64,000 nucleotides of DNA from contig NZ_JAQGPN010000001.1 in NCBI RefSeq assembly GCF_028826155.1, positions 4,035,501 to 4,099,500 on the forward strand, in the 5' to 3' direction. A program made the translations under genes and the position numbers. This DNA is from Mesorhizobium shangrilense. Its GTDB lineage: Bacteria; Pseudomonadota; Alphaproteobacteria; Rhizobiales; Rhizobiaceae. The notes beneath the pieces were generated by a model, which saw only the letters and a list, made by a program, of their open reading frames with translations, did not search any database and had not been told where the DNA came from. Shown in pieces: positions 1 through 7,534 of the stretch (positions are counted from its first letter, which is position 1; the number at the start of each line of letters is the position of its first letter).

Positions 1-527
1 GGATCCTCCGAGTTCGCGATCCATTGGGCCGCGTAGAGCGAGGCGCCGCTCAGCAGGCGGGCCGCCGCCTCCGGATCGATGTCCGCCCGGACCACGCCGT
101 CCTCCCTCAGCCGCACCAGATTGCGGGAGATCGAGGACACGCAGGCGCTGGCGTTCGGCCATCGCGACGGATCGCCAAGGACGGCCGGACCGTCGCAGTG
201 GACGATGCGCTGGATCTCCGGCTCGAGCGCCATCTCCACATAGGCGACGTTCTCGTCGACGAACCCCTGCCAGCGCGTCGGCGCACTCGCAGAGATGCCG
301 TTCAGCTTCTGCGCCATCTCGGCATCGATCTGCATGATCACGGCCTCGAGCAGACCCTTCTTGTCGCCGAAGTGGTGATAGAGCGCGCCACGCGTCAGCC
401 CGCAGGCGGCGGTGAAATCGTCCATGGAGGCATCCGCATAGCCAACCTTGCCGAACGCCTCCCGGCCAGCGGCGATCAGCTTGGCTCGGGTTTCCGCGAT
501 CATTTCCTTGCGTGGCCGATGCGCCAT
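1..527 (-). CDS. TetR family transcriptional regulator (partial, runs off left edge)
   Basis: Reading the minus strand from the ATG at 527 gives an open frame of about 175 codons that leaves the window at base 1. The N-terminus is a typical TetR helix-turn-helix region (start MAHRPRKEMIAETRAKLI, then GRALYHHFGDKKGLLEA-like text with 'GALYHHFGDK'), followed by a helical ligand domain. It is transcribed away from the MFS transporter that starts at 660, and three near-identical palindromes lie between the two starts, so it most likely represses the transporter and itself. The C-terminus is not in the window. The ligand is unknown. Confidence 0.9.
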   Translation of the reverse strand, partial: MAHRPRKEMIAETRAKLIAAGREAFGKVGYADASMDDFTAACGLTRGALYHHFGDKKGLLEAVIMQIDAEMAQKLNGISASAPTRWQGFVDENVAYVEMALEPEIQRIVHCDGPAVLGDPSRWPNASACVSSISRNLVRLREDGVVRADIDPEAAARLLSGASLYAAQWIANSED

Positions 528-546
528 CAGTGCACTGCTCCAATCA

Positions 547-615
547 CATACGTCACGTACGCCAATTGACATACGCCCCGTATGAATTTATCTCGACAGA
601 CATACGTCGCGTATG
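547..615. promoter_or_regulatory. Three TetR-type operator palindromes
   Basis: Three copies of a CATACG-N3-CGTATG palindrome lie between the divergent TetR and MFS genes: 547-561 (one mismatch, CGTACG on the right), 570-584 (perfect) and 601-615 (perfect, extending to 17 bp with A600/T616). Centres are at 554, 577 and 608, spaced 23 and 31 bp. Position, symmetry and repetition fit operators for the adjacent TetR protein. Binding is inferred. Confidence 0.75.
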
Positions 616-659
616 TGAATGATGTAGTCGACCGCCGACGATTTGTCGAGGAGCGTGCC

Positions 660-1886
660 ATGACCAACCCATACAGAGAAATCTTCAGGGCCAAGGGAGC
701 CAAGGGCTTTGCGGCCGCTGGCTTCGTCGCGAGACTTCCCATCGCCATGTCCACGATCGGCATCGTCGCGATGCTGTCGCAGACACATGGCGAATACTGG
801 CTCGCCGGCGCAGTGTCGGCGACATTCGCGCTGACGAACGCGGTCGTGGCGCCAAACGTATCCCGGCTGGTCGACCGCTACGGCCAGACCCGGGTGCTCA
901 TTCCCGCCACCACGCTTTCAGTCGCCGCTTTCGTGCTGCTGCTCCTCGCCGCAAACCAGCGCTGGCCCACGGCTGCGCTGTTCGCCTTCGCGTTCCTCGC
1001 CGCCAGCATGCCAAGCATGCCGGCGATGGTTCGGGCGCGCTGGACCGAGCTCTTCCGCAACACGCCGCAGCTCAACACCGCCTTCGCTTTCGAATCGGTG
1101 GCCGACGAGCTGGTCTATATCGCGGGGGCGTCGCTGTCGGTGGCGCTCAGCGTCACCCTGTTCCCCGAAGCCGGCCTGCTCGCCTCGACGCTGGCGCTCA
1201 CGCTGGGATCGGCCGCGTTCATCGCGCAGACCTCGACCGAGCCGTCGGTCAAGCCGGCAGAAAGCGGCGGCGGCGGATCGGCCATACGGCTACGCGCAGT
1301 CCAGATCATCACATTCGCATTGATCGCCATCGGCGCCATCTTCGGGGCGGCGGAAGTGACGGTGATCGCATTCACCAAGGAACTCGGCCAGCCGAAGGCG
1401 GCGAGCCTCGTGCTCGGCGGCTATGCAGCCGGCTCCTTCGTCGTCGGACTGGTTCTCGGAGCAATGCAGCTGAAGGCGCCGCTCGCGCGGCAGTTGGCCG
1501 TCGCCGTCGCGATCACGGCGCTGGGCACGATCCCCCTCATCATGGTCGACACAGTGCCAGCCCTGGCGGTGGCGCTGTTCGTCAGCGGCCTGGCGATCTC
1601 GCCGACATTCATCACCGCCTTCGGCCTGATCGAACAGCGGGTGCCGGTCGCCAAGCTCACGGAAGGCATCACCTGGGTGATGACGGGCATCGGGATCGGC
1701 ATGGCGGTCGGCTCGGCAGCTTCGGGCTGGATGATCGACCAGCACGGCGCGAGCGCCGGCTTCTGGGTGTCGATCACGGCGGGCGCCGTCGCCCTGTCGA
1801 CGGTGCTGCTCGGCCAGGGCGTGCTGGGCAGTCGTGCGGTTTTGTTTCGGCAAGGATCGGAGATGGCGCCGGCCGCAGCGGAATGA
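660..1886 (+). CDS. MFS transporter
   Basis: A 408-residue hydrophobic protein with about twelve membrane segments and the layout of a major facilitator efflux permease. The cytoplasmic loop after the second segment (SRLVDRYGQTRVL) resembles the MFS motif between helices 2 and 3. I place the start at the ATG at 660 because GAGGAG lies 7 bases upstream; an in-frame ATG at 582 would put translation through the operators and is less likely. The divergent TetR gene and the three palindromes suggest ligand-induced expression, as is common for drug or metabolite exporters. The substrate cannot be told from the sequence. Confidence 0.85.
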   Translation: MTNPYREIFRAKGAKGFAAAGFVARLPIAMSTIGIVAMLSQTHGEYWLAGAVSATFALTNAVVAPNVSRLVDRYGQTRVLIPATTLSVAAFVLLLLAANQRWPTAALFAFAFLAASMPSMPAMVRARWTELFRNTPQLNTAFAFESVADELVYIAGASLSVALSVTLFPEAGLLASTLALTLGSAAFIAQTSTEPSVKPAESGGGGSAIRLRAVQIITFALIAIGAIFGAAEVTVIAFTKELGQPKAASLVLGGYAAGSFVVGLVLGAMQLKAPLARQLAVAVAITALGTIPLIMVDTVPALAVALFVSGLAISPTFITAFGLIEQRVPVAKLTEGITWVMTGIGIGMAVGSAASGWMIDQHGASAGFWVSITAGAVALSTVLLGQGVLGSRAVLFRQGSEMAPAAAE

Positions 1887-1929
1887 CGAACGCTTGAAAG
1901 GACCGCACCGTATCAAACCTCCGCGCCAA

Positions 1930-2217
1930 CTAGTGGCTGCGCGGAGGCCACCGCTGCGCCCCATGCAGGACGCGCATGATCTGAACGGTCGAGTTCTGGA
2001 CGCGATAAATGACCACGAAAGGTGTTCCGACCACCGGAAACTCTCGCGTGCCTTTCTGCCGACCCAGGCGACCGCTGTGCGCAAATTCCTGCAGCCGAAC
2101 GACGGCCGAGCGGATCGTCAACAAGACATCTATCGCCGCTGCTGGATTGCGGTCGGCGATGTAATCAATCTGCCGGTTGAGATCGCTGTCTGCCTTGGGA
2201 AGCCATTTGAGCTTCAT
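1930..2217 (-). CDS. ParE/RelE-type toxin of a toxin-antitoxin pair
   Basis: A 95-residue basic protein with the ParE/RelE fold signature: an N-terminal helix pair (MKLKWLPKADSDLNRQIDYI) and a C-terminal strand pair ending in VQIMRVLHGAQRW, close to the usual 'I.RVLH..R' ending. Its start overlaps the stop of the upstream antitoxin gene by 4 bases (ATGA at 2214-2217), so the two are translationally coupled. ParE members usually target gyrase and RelE members cut ribosome-bound mRNA; the sequence alone does not decide which applies here. Confidence 0.85.
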   Translation of the reverse strand: MKLKWLPKADSDLNRQIDYIADRNPAAAIDVLLTIRSAVVRLQEFAHSGRLGRQKGTREFPVVGTPFVVIYRVQNSTVQIMRVLHGAQRWPPRSH

Positions 2218-2510
2218 GCGGCATCGTCAGAGGTGCGCTGCCTTAGTTCAGCAATCCGCGCTTCCCACTTCGCCATCACTTCTTCATGCGGAATCCAGGC
2301 GGTGTTCGGATCATCAGCCTCCCGAATCGCCTGTTCCACTTCGCTGCGAAACCACGCATCGTGATCGCGCACGGCCTGATCGCGCTCCACGGCCTCGCGC
2401 ATGAGCACGCGCAGGAACTGAGCGGCAGTGCGATCTTGCGCTTTCGCCACCTCGGCGAACGCGGCCTTGAGATCCTCATCAACCCGGAAGGTGAAAGTGC
2501 TTTCAGCCAT
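2214..2510 (-). CDS. Ribbon-helix-helix antitoxin of the ParE pair
   Basis: A 98-residue protein beginning MAESTFTFRVDEDLKAAF, a ribbon-helix-helix DNA-binding N-terminus of the CopG/ParD kind. A charged, acidic C-terminal half would wrap the toxin. An in-frame ATG at 2549 would add 13 residues of poor quality and lies in the presumed operator, so 2510 is preferred. It precedes and overlaps the toxin gene, the standard antitoxin-first order. An inverted repeat just upstream probably serves autoregulation. Confidence 0.85.
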   Translation of the reverse strand: MAESTFTFRVDEDLKAAFAEVAKAQDRTAAQFLRVLMREAVERDQAVRDHDAWFRSEVEQAIREADDPNTAWIPHEEVMAKWEARIAELRQRTSDDAA

Positions 2511-2522
2511 GCCAGAACCGTA

Positions 2523-2548
2523 TGTTACACGCGAATGGCAGAGTAACA
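2523..2548. promoter_or_regulatory. Inverted repeat upstream of the toxin-antitoxin operon
   Basis: TGTTAC at 2523-2528 and GTAACA at 2543-2548 form a perfect 6-bp inverted repeat separated by 14 bases, 13-38 bases upstream of the antitoxin start. This is where ribbon-helix-helix antitoxins normally bind to repress their own operon. The role is inferred from position and symmetry. Confidence 0.5.
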
Positions 2549-2576
2549 CATCGGCAAGACAGCGCCAGCCCGCCGG

Positions 2577-3671
2577 TCAGAGGATCTCGGTCTTGGCGAT
2601 GCGGATGCCAAAACCCTGCAGCCCGACATAGTGCCGCTCGCGCGATGCGATCAGGTTGATCGAGCTGATGCCGAGATCCTTCAGGATCTGCGCGCCGAGG
2701 CCGATTTCTCGCCACTCGTTCTCGCGCTGGAGGGCCTCCTCATGCGCTTCGCCCTGCGTCGGCCTGTTTCGCGCCGAATGCGCCACGCCGACGGAGCCCT
2801 CGCGGAGATAGACGATCACGCCGCGCTTGGCCTCGCCCATCTGCCGCATGACCTCTCGGAGGCGCTCGCCGTTGCCGAACACATCGGTGACCACGTCCTC
2901 GGAGTGCAGTCGCACCGGCACATTCTCTCCGTCGCGGATGTCGCCGAAGACGATCGCCAGATGATGCATGACGTCCCAGGGCAGCGTGTAGATAAACGCC
3001 TTCGCCTTGCCACCCGGCGTCTCAATGTCGAAGCATTCGACGCGCTCGACCAATGTCTCCTGGCGCTGGCGGTAGGCGATCAGGTCCGCGACCGAAACCT
3101 GCTTCAGACCGTGCTTCTCGGCGAATGCGACCACCTGCGGCCCTCGCGTCACGGTGCCATCGTCATTGACCAGTTCGCAGATGACGCCAACCGGCGGCAG
3201 TCCAGCCAGCTTGCACAGATCGACGGCGGCCTCGGTATGGCCCGAGCGCATGAGCACGCCCCCTTCGCGGGCGATCAGCGGGAAGATGTGGCCCGGCCGC
3301 ACGAAATCTCCGGCGCCCACATTGCCGTTGGCGAGATTGCGCACCGTCAGCGTACGGTCTTCGGCGGAAATGCCGGTGGTGGTGCCGTGCCTGAAGTCGA
3401 CGCTGACAGTGAAGGCGGTGGTGTGGGCGGAGTCGTTGTCGGCCACCATCGGCGCGAGATTGAGCCGGCGGGCATCCTCACGCGGCATCGGCGTGCAAAC
3501 GATGCCCGACGTGTGGCGCACGATGAACGCCATCTTCTCCGGCGTGCAGTGCACGGCCGCAACGATCAGATCGCCCTCGTTCTCGCGTCCGTCATCGTCG
3601 GTGACGACGACGATTTCGCCGCGCTCAAAGGCGCGGATGGCTTCAACGATGCGTGTCTGATCGTAGGGCAT
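2577..3671 (-). CDS. ribB: 3,4-dihydroxy-2-butanone-4-phosphate synthase with degenerate GTP cyclohydrolase II-like domain
   Basis: A 364-residue two-domain protein. Residues 1 to about 205 are RibB, which makes the four-carbon precursor of riboflavin from ribulose 5-phosphate; the acidic loop DDGRENEGD (26-34), RHGTTTGIS (94-102) and GHTEAAVDL (144-152) are intact. Residues 207-364 follow the RibA fold, but the zinc site is gone: after HSE at 256-258 the expected Cys is Asp259, and the CDC pair about 11 residues on is replaced by E-R-L. GTP cyclohydrolase II activity is therefore unlikely. This matches the proteobacterial RibBX arrangement. No FMN riboswitch consensus is visible upstream. 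Confidence 0.93.
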   Translation of the reverse strand: MPYDQTRIVEAIRAFERGEIVVVTDDDGRENEGDLIVAAVHCTPEKMAFIVRHTSGIVCTPMPREDARRLNLAPMVADNDSAHTTAFTVSVDFRHGTTTGISAEDRTLTVRNLANGNVGAGDFVRPGHIFPLIAREGGVLMRSGHTEAAVDLCKLAGLPPVGVICELVNDDGTVTRGPQVVAFAEKHGLKQVSVADLIAYRQRQETLVERVECFDIETPGGKAKAFIYTLPWDVMHHLAIVFGDIRDGENVPVRLHSEDVVTDVFGNGERLREVMRQMGEAKRGVIVYLREGSVGVAHSARNRPTQGEAHEEALQRENEWREIGLGAQILKDLGISSINLIASRERHYVGLQGFGIRIAKTEIL

Positions 3672-3828
3672 TAGGGCTCGCTTCGCTCGCAGGGCAATAG
3701 GGGACTAGGGCAGTGGGGCAATAGGGGAACCAGGGAATAGGCGAGCGCGTGATCGCGGAGCACAAGTGTGGCAACGGAGCAGCCATGAACGTGTCGAAGC
3801 ATCTCTACTGCCCTACTGACTTTCTGCC
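3672..3828. repeat. Low-complexity GGGCAATAGGGGA repeat region between aroC and ribB
   Basis: The 157-bp spacer is built from a GGGCAATAGGGGA-like unit. Perfect 13-bp copies lie at 3692-3704 and 3716-3728, a shortened copy (CAGGGAATAGG) at 3731-3741, and inverted copies (ACTGCCCTA, CTGCCCTATTCCCCT) lie around 3807-3838. The last inverted copy runs into the end of aroC and encodes its final residues and stop codon. No gene or riboswitch is seen. The function is unknown. Confidence 0.6.
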
Positions 3829-4938
3829 CTATTCCCCTCCTGCCCTGCCGGTTTGTCCGCGATGACGCAGATAGTGATCGGCGATCGCGCAGGCAACCAT
3901 CGCCTCGCCGATCGGCACGGCGCGGATGCCCACGCATGGATCGTGGCGGCCCTTGGTCATGACATCGACATTGTTGCCGTCGCGGTCGATCGACTGGCGC
4001 GGCGTTAGGATCGAGGAGGTCGGCTTGACCGCAAAGCGCGCGACAACCGGCTGGCCGGTGGAGATGCCGCCAAGGATGCCGCCGGCGCGGTTGGACAGGA
4101 AGATCGGCTTGCCGTCGTTGCCCATGCGCATCTCGTCGGCGTTTTCTTCGCCGGTGATGCGCGCAGCCTGAAAACCTTCGCCGATCTCGACGCCTTTCAC
4201 CGCGTTGATCGACATCAGGCCCGACGCGATGTCCTGGTCGAGTTTTGCGTAGATCGGCGCGCCGAGCCCCGCGGGCACACCCTCGGCAACGACCTCGATG
4301 ACGGCGCCGACGGAGGAGCCCGCCTTGCGGATGCCGTCCAGATATGCCGCGAACACAGGCACCGACGCGCGGTCCGGCGTAAAGAAGGGATTCTCAGCGT
4401 CGCCGATGAAATCCCAGTCCCAGTTGGCACGATCGATCGCCTTCTCGCCCATCGAGATCAGTGCGCCGCGCACCACGAGACCGGGCACAACCTTGCGCGC
4501 CAGCGCGCCGGCAGCGACACGGGCAGCCGTCTCGCGGGCCGAGGAACGGCCGCCGCCACGGTGGTCGCGCAATCCGTATTTAACGTCATAGGCATAGTCG
4601 GCGTGGCCCGGACGATACTGCCTGGCAATATCGCCATAATCCTTGGAGCGCTGGTCGACGTTCCTGATCATCATCGACACCGGCGTTCCGGTGGTCACCA
4701 GGGTCTCGCCATCGTCGTCCAGCACGAAGCCGGAAAGGATCTCCACCTCGTCCGGCTCTCGGCGCTGCGTTACGAAGCGCGATTGCCCGGGCTTGCGTTT
4801 GTCGAGTTCTGCCTGGATCTCGGCCTGGCGGAAGCGAATGCCGGGCGGGCAGCCGTCGACGACGCAGCCGAGCGCCGCGCCATGGCTCTCGCCCCAGGTG
4901 GTCACGCGAAAGAGATGGCCGAACGTGTTGTGTGACAT
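3829..4938 (-). CDS. aroC: Chorismate synthase
   Basis: A 369-residue enzyme that removes phosphate from 5-enolpyruvylshikimate 3-phosphate to give chorismate, the last common step of aromatic synthesis; it needs reduced FMN. Three family signatures are seen: GESHGAALG near residue 16, [16 protein letters not shown] around 130, and the C-terminal block with [16 protein letters not shown] near 335. Length is as expected. The final residues (AGGE) are encoded by the low-complexity repeat downstream, so the C-terminus has probably been remodelled. It is transcribed toward ribB but separated by 157 bp of repeat. Confidence 0.97.
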   Translation of the reverse strand: MSHNTFGHLFRVTTWGESHGAALGCVVDGCPPGIRFRQAEIQAELDKRKPGQSRFVTQRREPDEVEILSGFVLDDDGETLVTTGTPVSMMIRNVDQRSKDYGDIARQYRPGHADYAYDVKYGLRDHRGGGRSSARETAARVAAGALARKVVPGLVVRGALISMGEKAIDRANWDWDFIGDAENPFFTPDRASVPVFAAYLDGIRKAGSSVGAVIEVVAEGVPAGLGAPIYAKLDQDIASGLMSINAVKGVEIGEGFQAARITGEENADEMRMGNDGKPIFLSNRAGGILGGISTGQPVVARFAVKPTSSILTPRQSIDRDGNNVDVMTKGRHDPCVGIRAVPIGEAMVACAIADHYLRHRGQTGRAGGE

Positions 4939-5107
4939 CTTTTACAACTTCCTGCGGCCGAGCCTGCCGTTGCGGGCCTTCTATTGGCGTTTTCGGCGAT
5001 GGTCAAACTTTGACCAACGGCGTAAGTTTTGACACATTCGGCATGTTACTCATCCACACCAACGCCCCCCAAGAGCCAGCCTGCACGGGCCACACAAGAG
5101 GACGATC

Positions 5108-5356
5108 ATGCGCAGCTTCCTTGGCGTTCTCGCCGCAGCCTTCCTGTTCTCGTTCGCGGCCTACGCAGCCGAAGCCGAGGGATTGATCAAGTCGATCGAC
5201 AAGGAAAATTCCATCATCACGCTCGACGATGGGAAATCCTACAAGCTGCCGGGCGAATTCGACGTCGACACGCTGAAGGAAGGGATGGACATCCTTCTGG
5301 CCTACGACAAGGTGGGCGGCGAAAACCTGATCACCGACATGAACGTGTCGGAGTAG
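5108..5356 (+). CDS. DUF1344 family exported protein
   Basis: An 82-residue protein with a clean signal peptide (about residues 1-20, cleavage near AYA-AEA) and a mature part of about 60 residues, EGLIKSIDKENSIITLDDGKSY and onward. This mature part reads as a small beta-rich domain, the layout of the rhizobial DUF1344 family. It is probably periplasmic. It stands alone between aroC (divergent) and the GFA-like gene. A downstream CGCCGC/GCGGCG hairpin with no T-run lies near 5388-5406. No biochemical function is known to me for the family. Confidence 0.8.
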   Translation: MRSFLGVLAAAFLFSFAAYAAEAEGLIKSIDKENSIITLDDGKSYKLPGEFDVDTLKEGMDILLAYDKVGGENLITDMNVSE

Positions 5357-5494
5357 ATCCGCTCAGGCCTGCAGCGCCATTGGCGGGCGCCGCTTGAGAG
5401 GCGGCGACGGCCGGAAACACCCGGCGCAGCTTCATCGACCCTCGATGGAAATTCGGCGTAACTTTTCCGCCGGCGTGACCAGAGGAGATCCAGC

Positions 5495-5887
5495 ATGGAC
5501 CGATTCACCGGCGGTTGCCTGTGCGGCAACGTCCGCTTCGTTGCGTCGGGACGTCCGTATCGGGTCGGCCTTTGCCATTGCCTCGACTGTCGGAAGCACC
5601 ACGGCGCGCTTTTTCACGCCTCCGCCATATTCCCCAAGGACGCGGTGACGATCGAGGGCGAAGTACGCGACTACGCCGGGCGATTCTTCTGTCCCCGCTG
5701 CGGCTCGTCCGTTTTTGCAATCACCGCCGACGAAATCGAAGTGAACCTGGGCTCCCTGGACGCCCCTGATCAACTGACGCCAACCTACGAACTCTGGACC
5801 GTCCGCCGCGAATCCTGGTTGCCCCCGTTTCCGCTCACGAGACGGTACGAGCATGATCGTGATGCTTCGGGCCGCTTCGAGGAATAG
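5495..5887 (+). CDS. GFA (glutathione-dependent formaldehyde-activating) family protein
   Basis: A 130-residue zinc-binding protein with the GFA/Mss4-like fold. Cysteines sit where the family has them: C8 and C10 in GGCLCGNVRF, C27/C29/C32 in LCHCLDCRKHHG, and C66/C69 in FFCPRCGSS. The founding member was described as binding glutathione and formaldehyde, but most relatives are uncharacterised, so only the family is called. The start has a GAGGAG-like ribosome site 8-10 bases upstream. It is convergent with the phosphatase gene that follows. Confidence 0.85.
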   Translation: MDRFTGGCLCGNVRFVASGRPYRVGLCHCLDCRKHHGALFHASAIFPKDAVTIEGEVRDYAGRFFCPRCGSSVFAITADEIEVNLGSLDAPDQLTPTYELWTVRRESWLPPFPLTRRYEHDRDASGRFEE

Positions 5888-5968
5888 GCGGCACGACGCA
5901 GCTAGGCGTCCGACGAACTTTGCAGCCGGATGGCCGAGTTGGCGACCCGATGGAGACCCGGCCAGACC

Positions 5969-6556
5969 CTAGAGCCAGGTCAGGGCACCGTTCTCGAACT
6001 TCAGGACACGGTCCTGCGGGACGTGCAGCCGGGCACCCTCGCGATCCGAGACATTCTCTACGATCTTGAACATCACGCGGATGATGCCGCCATGGGTGAC
6101 GCATACCGTGGGCAGGCTCAGCTCCGCCAGGAACGGCCGAACGCGCTCAAGCAGCATCTGGTAGCTTTCCGCCCGTTCGCCGGGCGGACGGAAATTCCAC
6201 TTGTCCTTCGACCGGCGGGAACTGGAACCGGGATCGCGCAGCTCGAGCTCCGTATAGGTCGATCCCTGCCAGTCGCCGAAATGCAGTTCCATCAGGCGCG
6301 GGTCAGTCCGGAAGCCCTTCGGGTCCAGTCCCATCGCGGTGCGAACTCGCTCCATCGTCTCGCAGGTGCGGCGGAGCGGGCTGGCGACGAAATCGAACGT
6401 CTCGGGATCCGGAATGAGCCGGGCGAGCAGTTCGCCGTTGCGGGTCGCCTGCCGCCTGCCCTTCTCGTTGATGTCGGTATCAGCCTGTCCCTGCAGGCGG
6501 CCTTCGGCATTCCAGTCGGTTTCGCCGTGGCGCACGAAATAGACGAGCGGGGACAT
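5969..6556 (-). CDS. Histidine phosphatase family protein (phosphoglycerate mutase-like)
   Basis: A 195-residue member of the phosphoglycerate-mutase-like superfamily. The catalytic RHG is at residues 9-11 (VYFVRHGETDWN), the acidic residue is in LMELHFGDWQG, and the second catalytic His is in VCVTHGGIIRVM. It is too short for a true 2,3-bisphosphoglycerate-dependent mutase (about 250 residues) and fits the broad phosphatase group. It lies 40 bp downstream of fabI on the same strand and is probably co-transcribed with it. The substrate is unknown. Confidence 0.88.
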   Translation of the reverse strand: MSPLVYFVRHGETDWNAEGRLQGQADTDINEKGRRQATRNGELLARLIPDPETFDFVASPLRRTCETMERVRTAMGLDPKGFRTDPRLMELHFGDWQGSTYTELELRDPGSSSRRSKDKWNFRPPGERAESYQMLLERVRPFLAELSLPTVCVTHGGIIRVMFKIVENVSDREGARLHVPQDRVLKFENGALTWL

Positions 6557-6596
6557 TTTTCTTGGGATCCTCGCAGCCTACAGGCCGAGTTTGGGG

Positions 6597-7415
6597 CTAA
6601 TCCTTGACGACCGAGATATCGGGCGCGTCGACGGCCTTCATGCCGACGACGTGATAGCCGGAATCGACATGGTGGACCTCGCCGGTCACCCCGCGCGACA
6701 GGTGCGACAGGAAGTAAAGCGCTGAATCGCCGACTTCCTCTGGTGTCACTGTGCGCTTGAGAGGCGAATTGTACTCGTTCCACTTCAGGATGTAGCGGAA
6801 GTCGCCGATGCCCGACGCGGCAAGTGTCTTGATGGGACCGGCCGAGATGGCGTTGACGCGGATGTTGCTGCCGCCCAGGTCGACGGCGAGATAACGCACG
6901 CTGGCTTCCAACGCCGCCTTGGCGACACCCATGACGTTGTAGTGCGGCATCACCTTCTCCGCGCCGTAATAGGTCAGCGTCAGCAGCGAGCCGCCGTCCG
7001 GCATCAGGGCCTCGGCCCGCTTGGCAATGGTGGTCAAGGAATAGACCGAGATGTCCATCGTGCGCAGGAAGTTATCGCGCGTCGTCTCGACATAGCGGCC
7101 GTCAAGCTCCTCCTTGTCGGAAAAAGCGATGGCATGGACGAGGAAGTCGATCTTCCCCCATTTCTGCGCGATGTTGTCGAATACCGCGTCGAGCGTTGCC
7201 GGATCTGTCACATCGCAGTGGCCCGCAAGATGGGCGCCGAGTTCCGCCGCAAGCGGCTCGACGCGCTTCCTGAAGGCTTCGCCCTGATAGGTCAGCGCAA
7301 GCTCCGCTCCCTGGTCAGCGGCTGCCTTGGCAATGCCCCAGCCGATCGAGCGGTTGTTCGCCACCCCCATGATAAGCCCGCGCTTGCCGGCCATCAGGCC
7401 GTTTCCACCCGCCAT
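6597..7415 (-). CDS. fabI: Enoyl-[acyl-carrier-protein] reductase (NADH), FabI type
   Basis: A 272-residue short-chain dehydrogenase that carries out the last reduction in each round of fatty-acid elongation. It has the FabI-type nucleotide start (GLIMGVANNRSIGWGIA) rather than the classic TGxxxGxG, and the catalytic Tyr159-x6-Lys166 in HYNVMGVAK, with the extra family Tyr ten residues earlier. The annotated start MAGGNGLMAGKRG could be seven residues too long, since the second Met at residue 8 is also plausible. It is the target type inhibited by triclosan. It is transcribed toward the phosphatase gene. Confidence 0.95.
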   Translation of the reverse strand: MAGGNGLMAGKRGLIMGVANNRSIGWGIAKAAADQGAELALTYQGEAFRKRVEPLAAELGAHLAGHCDVTDPATLDAVFDNIAQKWGKIDFLVHAIAFSDKEELDGRYVETTRDNFLRTMDISVYSLTTIAKRAEALMPDGGSLLTLTYYGAEKVMPHYNVMGVAKAALEASVRYLAVDLGGSNIRVNAISAGPIKTLAASGIGDFRYILKWNEYNSPLKRTVTPEEVGDSALYFLSHLSRGVTGEVHHVDSGYHVVGMKAVDAPDISVVKD

Positions 7416-7534
7416 CTCGCTTAACTCCGCCTGCTGATCCGGAAAACTTGGTCCGCCCTATCGCACAAGCACAGGGCGCGTTTCAAGCCGCATGGAGATA
7501 CTCCAACAACCGTTTCAGGCGTCCGCTAGGGCAT

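Noticed and set aside
1-6. BamHI site at the very first base
   Set aside because: Probably a chance or window-cut effect; nothing else suggests a cloning junction.
24-569. Open frame of 181 codons on the plus strand at the window start
   Set aside because: It is the opposite-strand shadow of the partial TetR gene, which has a clear TetR N-terminus and the operators in front of it.
582-659. Upstream ATG at 582 for the MFS gene
   Set aside because: It would place translation through two TetR operators and lacks a ribosome site; GAGGAG fits the ATG at 660.
3672-3828. FMN riboswitch upstream of ribB
   Set aside because: No conserved FMN-aptamer segments; the spacer is repeat sequence.
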